From: CAYUJH01 sp964394585
GTDB lineage: Bacteria > Bacteroidota > Bacteroidia > Cytophagales > Flammeovirgaceae
Direction of reading: 5' to 3'
Assembly: GCA_964394585.1 (NCBI GenBank)
Contig: CAYMYI010000065.1
Span: 1-22,826, forward strand
Length of the DNA: 22,826 nucleotides
Part shown: piece by piece, positions 18,294-22,826 of the stretch
Position numbering within the stretch: the first letter of the stretch is position 1
How the letters are laid out: each line of letters starts with the position of its first letter
The notes under the pieces: model-generated
What the model was told of the DNA's origin: nothing
Seen by the model: the letters and a program-made list of their open reading frames with translations, nothing else
The model's database searches: none
Made by a program: the position numbers and the translations under genes

Positions 18294-18321
18294 TAGCAAA
18301 GGGGTTGCAACCCCTTTGCTA
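18294..18321. repeat. 28-bp perfect palindrome between adhesin A and sprF
   Basis: The whole 28 bases read the same on both strands. The sequence can fold into an 11-bp stem with a G-C-rich middle around a TTGCAA loop. It lies 24 bp after the adhesin A stop and 43 bp before the sprF start. No T-run follows on either strand, so it is not a standard intrinsic terminator. It could weaken read-through, protect the 3' end of the adhesin message, or bind a protein. Confidence 0.8.
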
Positions 18322-18345
18322 TGGAAAAGGAAAGAATTTAAAAAG

Positions 18346-21300
18346 TTAACGACGAAGGGTGAAGTACCTACTGAATCGCTCACGAATACCGTCGATTTCA
18401 ATGATATAGAAATACGTACCATCAGGCAGCTCTTCGCCGTTGCGAATGCCTCTGTTGGCTAATCCCATCCAATCGTTTTTATAATCATCGTTTTCGTACA
18501 TCAAATTGCCCCAGCGGTTATACACGCGGAATACCGTTTTGCGACCCTTCAATCCTTCTATTATGAAAGAGTCATTAACTCCATCGTTATTTGGTGAGAA
18601 ACCTTCGGGGATGAACAACTCTTCGGAAGAGACTACGTCAATACAAACCTCGGCAGTATCACATGCACCTAGTGCATCGCATACTTCGTAGGTGAAACAG
18701 TCTTCACCAATAAATCCACGTATTGGAGTGAAGGTATAAGTACCATCTGAACGAATAATTACAGTATTTCCATTTTGCGTTATTAATTCATCTTCCGTCC
18801 AGGTTAAGGCATCACTTTCGGGATCCGTATCATTGCTGCCCAAATTACCATCTACCGGCGTACTTTCCGGTGTTGAGTTTTGGTCGTTTTCAGCTATTGG
18901 TGGCTGGTTAGGAGTAACCGTAATACAAAGCGTAGCTGTAGCACAAGCCCCTCCATCATCACAAACGACATACTCAAAACACTCTGTTCCACTAAAATCT
19001 GGGGCAGGAGTGTACTCGTAATCGCCATTCTCTGTTAAGATTAACGTTCCACCTTCAGTACCTGTGAATGTCCCTACTTCTACAGTTAATGAGTCTCCTT
19101 CAGGGTCGGTATCATTTTTTAGTACATTCCCTACAACACTATATCCCTCACGGGTAGTATTTGTATCGTCTTCAGGACGTGGTGGATCGTTTACTGGCTC
19201 AATGATTAATGTCACGGTAGCCAAGTCGCACGCTCCGCTAGTGTCGCAAACTCGGTAAGAGAAGGTAACCGTACCATTGAAGTCCTCTTCGGGGACGAAG
19301 GTAAACGTGCCATCCTCATTAAACGTGAGTTCGCCATGTTGTCCCGTATTTCCAGGGAGAGAAAGTTCATACACCAAAAGGTCACCATCGGGATCGCTAT
19401 CGTTGGTAGCTACCGTAGACGATATAATTTCGTCTTCGTTAATACGTACTGTATCGTTTACAGCCACAGGAGGATCATTAACAGGCTCTACTACGATGGT
19501 TACGGTTGCTTCGTCGCAGAGGCCCTCAGAATCACAGGCTTGGTAAGTGAAGGTAACTGTTCCATGAAAATCAGGAGCTGGCTCAAAAGTAAACGAACCA
19601 TTTTCTTGGAACGTTAGCGTTCCGTTTTCTTCTGCAGTACCTCCTTCTAACAGTTCAAATGTAAGCAGTAACCCCTCTGGATCATGGTCATTAAAGATAA
19701 CAGATTGAACCAGTCGACTATCTTCGGGTATTGTGTAGGTATCATCTTCTGCAATAGGAGGATCATTTATAGGAGCTACTACGATGGTTACAGTTGCCTC
19801 GTCGCAGAGAACTGGAGCTCCCTCGTCGCAAGCTTGGTAGGTAAACGTAACCGTTCCATTAAAGTCGGGGTTTGATTCAAAGGTGAACGTGCCGTCTTCA
19901 TTGAAAGCTAAGGTACCATTGTCTTCTGCCGTGCCTCCGTCGGTTAAGCTGTAGGTTAATGGGCTACCTTCTGGGTCGGAGTCATTGCCCACAACACTCC
20001 CCGTTACAGGTACATCTTCTAATGTAGTGAGTGTATCGTTCTCGGCAATCGGCTGGTCGTTTACAGGTGCTATTGTTAGTGTTACGGTTGCCTCATCGCA
20101 TAATCCGCTAGAATCACAAACTTGATAAGTAAAAGTAACCGTTCCATTAAAGTCAGGATTAGGAACAAAGGTAAACGTACCATCCTCGTTAAAGGTTAAT
20201 GTACCGTTTTCTTCTGCCGTACCTCCATCGGTTATAGTATACGTCAATGGGTCGCCGTCAGGGTCGGAGTCATTGCCACCAACACTGCTAGTAATTGGAG
20301 TATCCTCTGGAGTTGTTACCGTGTCATTTTCTGCAACGGGTAGATCAGGAATTGGAGCAACAATAATAGTAACTTCTGCCTCATCACATAGCCCACTAGG
20401 ATCGCAAGCTTGGTAGGTGAAAGTAACCGTGCCATTAAAGTTAGGGTCTGGCTCAAAAGTGAACGTACCGTCTTCGTTGAAGGTCAATGTACCGTTTTCT
20501 TCTGCTGTTCTGCTATTGATTAGGCTGTAAGTCAATGGGTCGCCATCTGGGTCAGAGTCATTGCCCACAACACTACTGGTGATTGGCGTATCTTCGGTTG
20601 CAGGAATCGTGTCGTTTTCTGCAATAGGAGAATCAGGCACAGGTGTTACCGTAATCGTAACTTCTGCTGTATCGCATAGGCCGTCTGTGTCACATACCCG
20701 ATAAGTGAATGTAACTGTTCCGTTGAAGTTAGGATTTGGTGTAAATGTAAACGTGCCATCCTCATTAAAGGTCAATGTACCATTTTCTTCTGCCGTACCT
20801 CCATCTGTAACGCTGTAAGTCAATGGGTCGCCATCTGGGTCAGCGTCATTGCCACCAACACTGCTAGTAATTGGAGTATCCTCTGGGGTTGTTAAGGTAT
20901 CATTGATTGCAACGGGTGCATCGGGAAGTGGCACAATGCAAACCGTAGCGGTAGCTGTGTTACACGTATTAGACGGGTCGCAAACACGGTAGGTAAATGT
21001 AATATTTCCCGAAAAGTTAGGATTGGGAACAAACGTATAACTACCATTTACATTGAAGGTAAATGTACCGTTAGCCTCAACCGCACTTCCATCAATGAGT
21101 TCATAGGTCAATTCTCCGCCTTCAGGATCGCTGTCATTATCGCCTACATTGGCTGTTTGTGTTGCTTCCTCGTCTGAGCAGTTGAAATCGTCGGTTGCTA
21201 CTGGAGGATCTTCTACAGGCTCCACGTTGATAGTTACTGTGGCATCATCGCACAATCCACTAGGGTCACAAGCCCGATAGGTAAAGGTAACTGGTCCGTT

Positions 21301-22826
21301 GAAATTAGGGTCAGGTGTAAAAGAGAAGAACCCATTGGGATTAAATATCAGTGTTCCGTTTTGCTCGGCTGTACCACTACTGATAAGTGTAAAGGTCAAC
21401 GGATCTCCGTCGGGGTCACGGTCGTTTCCTACAACGGAACTGTTGAGTGGGCCACCATCTTCAGGAACACTTCGGGTATCATCTACCGCAATGGGTGGAC
21501 GGTTAGGAGAAGGTGGTGGAGTTGTGGGCGGCGTTGTGTTAACGGTTATCGTTACATTTTCAAAGTCTGTACAACCACCACTCTCAACAGCAACAGTATA
21601 AGTAGTAGTTGAAGTAGGACTTACGCTTATAGCAGCTGTAGTTTCTCCTCCTGGACTCCATAAATAATTACCTCCACCACTGGCTGTCAAAGTAACTGTT
21701 GCCCCTACTGTAATGGAAGTTGATGATGCATTAATTGCAGCGGTTGGTGCTCCTGGATCGGCTAAGACTACATTAGTGCTGCTGCTTTCACAACTTGTAC
21801 TTACTAAACGTACAATAATATCGTAAGAACCTGCTGAAAGACCTGTCAGGTCAATCTCACCGCTGCCATCGCTGGTTTCCGGGTTAAATGTTGTTCCATT
21901 GTTTGTACTTATCTCGTAGTTCGTACTGTTTAAAAGACCTGTAAGTGTAATTGACCCATCCGATGCGCCACAAGAAGTTGGATTTGTAGGTGATGCTGTG
22001 AAAGTAGGTAATGGGTTCACTGTAATAGCTTGGGTAACTGTACTGGTACACCCTCCACCAGTAACTGAGTAAGTAATGGTTGCTGTTCCTGCACTCAAAG
22101 CATTTATTGCCCCTGTTGAAGCATTTATATTAACAACGCTTGCATCATTACTGCTGAATGTACCTCCTGTCACAGTGCTTGTTATTGTGCCACTTTCGCC
22201 TACGCATACCGAAGTTCCTATGGAAACTGTAAGTGTTCCTGGATTAGGTCCTGAAACGGAATTATCGGTATAAGCTGTTCCTGGGTCAGTATAGCCATCT
22301 GTTCCACTAGTTACAATACCATTCGTATTCTCGGTAACGGGATTATCACCTAATATACCATCCGCATTGTTGTCCGTGAAGCCGGCTTCTACCACATCAT
22401 TACAACCGTCGTTATCTGAGTCTAGCTCTAGGAAGTTTGGATTACTGTCTGTATCAGAGTCGGTGATCGTGTAAGTTACGGTCGCTGATTGAGTATCGTT
22501 ATTTTCAATCGAATTAAACAAGCCATTGTCGCCTGAACCGATATCGGCTCCGTCAATCACGCCATCATTGTTAGCGTCTGCTTGTCCGTGTCCAGCTTCA
22601 ACCACATCATAAATACCATCATTATCTGAGTCGAGGTCAAAGAAGTTGGGGATGCCGTCGCCGTCGGTATCAAAAGCTGGGTTTAGGCCTACCGTGTTTT
22701 GCCCTGCATCGTTATCATCTGCATCTAGATAGGCAAAAATGCCGTCGGTATCAACGTCGGCAAATGGGTCATTTCCCCCTGATTCATCTGTGTTGGTAAT
22801 TCCATCATTATCTGCATCAATATCTA
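18346..22826 (-). CDS. Giant T9SS-exported adhesin (adhesin A), cadherin-like repeats and type B sorting domain; 5' end outside window
   Basis: The frame is open from the high edge to TAA at 18346-18348, at least 1,493 residues. A GTG at 22603-22605 is an internal Val, because conserved repeat sequence continues upstream of it. In order the protein shows thrombospondin type 3-like calcium-binding repeats ('DLDSDNDG', 'DTDGDG'; about 22380-22826), a Big_2-like domain near 22030-22200, and SprB- and PKD-like segments near 21540-22020. A Pro/Thr-rich linker (about 21500-21540), ten cadherin-like repeats (18634-21498) and a gliding-motility-associated C-terminal domain (18349-18630; 'PEGFSPNNDGVND', 'YNRWGN', 'DGTYFYII') follow. 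The last is the T9SS type B signal, so the protein is exported across the outer membrane to the surface. sprF and OmpA-2 follow, matching the sprB-sprF order in Flavobacterium. Role: adhesion or gliding; the ligand is unknown. Confidence 0.95.
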   Translation of the reverse strand, partial: DIDADNDGITNTDESGGNDPFADVDTDGIFAYLDADDNDAGQNTVGLNPAFDTDGDGIPNFFDLDSDNDGIYDVVEAGHGQADANNDGVIDGADIGSGDNGLFNSIENNDTQSATVTYTITDSDTDSNPNFLELDSDNDGCNDVVEAGFTDNNADGILGDNPVTENTNGIVTSGTDGYTDPGTAYTDNSVSGPNPGTLTVSIGTSVCVGESGTITSTVTGGTFSSNDASVVNINASTGAINALSAGTATITYSVTGGGCTSTVTQAITVNPLPTFTASPTNPTSCGASDGSITLTGLLNSTNYEISTNNGTTFNPETSDGSGEIDLTGLSAGSYDIIVRLVSTSCESSSTNVVLADPGAPTAAINASSTSITVGATVTLTASGGGNYLWSPGGETTAAISVSPTSTTTYTVAVESGGCTDFENVTITVNTTPPTTPPPSPNRPPIAVDDTRSVPEDGGPLNSSVVGNDRDPDGDPLTFTLISSGTAEQNGTLIFNPNGFFSFTPDPNFNGPVTFTYRACDPSGLCDDATVTINVEPVEDPPVATDDFNCSDEEATQTANVGDNDSDPEGGELTYELIDGSAVEANGTFTFNVNGSYTFVPNPNFSGNITFTYRVCDPSNTCNTATATVCIVPLPDAPVAINDTLTTPEDTPITSSVGGNDADPDGDPLTYSVTDGGTAEENGTLTFNEDGTFTFTPNPNFNGTVTFTYRVCDTDGLCDTAEVTITVTPVPDSPIAENDTIPATEDTPITSSVVGNDSDPDGDPLTYSLINSRTAEENGTLTFNEDGTFTFEPDPNFNGTVTFTYQACDPSGLCDEAEVTIIVAPIPDLPVAENDTVTTPEDTPITSSVGGNDSDPDGDPLTYTITDGGTAEENGTLTFNEDGTFTFVPNPDFNGTVTFTYQVCDSSGLCDEATVTLTIAPVNDQPIAENDTLTTLEDVPVTGSVVGNDSDPEGSPLTYSLTDGGTAEDNGTLAFNEDGTFTFESNPDFNGTVTFTYQACDEGAPVLCDEATVTIVVAPINDPPIAEDDTYTIPEDSRLVQSVIFNDHDPEGLLLTFELLEGGTAEENGTLTFQENGSFTFEPAPDFHGTVTFTYQACDSEGLCDEATVTIVVEPVNDPPVAVNDTVRINEDEIISSTVATNDSDPDGDLLVYELSLPGNTGQHGELTFNEDGTFTFVPEEDFNGTVTFSYRVCDTSGACDLATVTLIIEPVNDPPRPEDDTNTTREGYSVVGNVLKNDTDPEGDSLTVEVGTFTGTEGGTLILTENGDYEYTPAPDFSGTECFEYVVCDDGGACATATLCITVTPNQPPIAENDQNSTPESTPVDGNLGSNDTDPESDALTWTEDELITQNGNTVIIRSDGTYTFTPIRGFIGEDCFTYEVCDALGACDTAEVCIDVVSSEELFIPEGFSPNNDGVNDSFIIEGLKGRKTVFRVYNRWGNLMYENDDYKNDWMGLANRGIRNGEELPDGTYFYIIEIDGIRERFSRYFTLRR
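18349..18630 (-). other. T9SS type B (gliding-motility-associated) C-terminal sorting domain of adhesin A
   Basis: The last 94 or so residues show the family signature: 'FIPEGFSPNNDGVND' at the start, 'VYNRWGN' in the middle, 'DGTYFYII' near the end and a terminal 'YFTLRR'. In known members this domain directs the protein through the type IX secretion system and, unlike type A domains, usually works with a dedicated SprF partner, which is the next gene. Confidence 0.95.
18634..21498 (-). repeat. Ten tandem cadherin-like repeats in adhesin A
   Basis: Each unit is about 95 residues (about 286 bp). The pattern is 'PxAENDT..T.EDTP', then 'NDSDPDGDPLTY', 'GTAEENGTLTFNEDGTF', 'NFNGTVTFTY' and 'CDxxGLCD'. 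Units 3 to 6 (about 19970-20930) are the most alike and share long identical DNA tracts. Units 1, 2, 8, 9 and 10 are more diverged. Acidic 'NDxDPDGD' loops suggest calcium binding. The pattern resembles the tandem-95/Big_9/cadherin-like group of bacterial surface repeats. Confidence 0.9.

Noticed and set aside
18634..21498. CRISPR or satellite array
   Set aside because: The repeated DNA is about 286 bp per unit, in frame and coding for cadherin-like domains.
18506..22273. Plus-strand open frames opposite adhesin A
   Set aside because: They repeat with the period of the cadherin-like repeats and have no domain features, so they are shadows of the repeats.
22603..22605. GTG as the start of adhesin A
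   Set aside because: The frame remains open to the window edge and encodes further calcium-binding repeats of the same kind, so this is an internal Val.

Overview
The window looks like a chromosomal segment of a gliding or surface-adhesive member of the Bacteroidota, probably a Cytophagales-type organism. The evidence is a type IX secretion (T9SS) type B sorting domain, a PorP/SprF family outer-membrane protein, two TPR/beta-propeller/OmpA proteins of the PorE/SprD-like architecture, AT-rich leaders without clear Shine-Dalgarno sites, and a TAnnTTTG promoter element. No rRNA, tRNA, CRISPR array, transposase or phage gene was seen. The species cannot be named from the sequence.

Layout. Positions 1-7151 (minus) hold the first 2,383 residues of a giant secreted adhesin (adhesin B). 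It runs off the low edge of the window. It has a signal peptide, about eleven DUF11-like beta-sandwich units and then five Ig/PKD-like domains. Positions 7250-9595 (minus), upstream of it in the same direction, encode an OmpA-family envelope protein (OmpA-1). A 506-bp divergent intergenic region follows. Next come three plus-strand genes: a five-LysM lytic transglycosylase (10102-12099) ending at a clear intrinsic terminator, then a short-chain dehydrogenase (12194-12955) and a class III aminotransferase (12966-14174), probably co-transcribed. About 700 bp of AT-rich DNA (14175-14876) holds only a decayed small ORF that resembles an antitoxin. The rest, all minus strand, is one module read from high to low coordinates. 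It starts with adhesin A (from beyond 22826 to 18346), which has calcium-binding TSP3-like repeats, Ig-like domains, ten cadherin-like repeats and a T9SS type B C-terminal domain. SprF/PorP (17315-18250) follows, then a second OmpA-family protein with two OmpA domains (14877-17306).

How the genes fit together. Each side of the central plus-strand genes carries a giant repeat protein paired with a TPR/propeller/OmpA protein. They look like two paralogous T9SS surface-adhesin modules. In this model the adhesin is exported by T9SS, SprF helps its secretion or outer-membrane anchoring, and the OmpA protein ties the assembly to peptidoglycan. The lytic transglycosylase between them remodels peptidoglycan, but any functional tie to the adhesins is inference. 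The most unusual points are the strict alternation of two subtypes of DUF11-like unit in adhesin B, the tandem OmpA domains of which one has lost its peptidoglycan-binding Asp, the perfect palindrome between adhesin A and sprF, and near-identical DNA between repeats of adhesin A.
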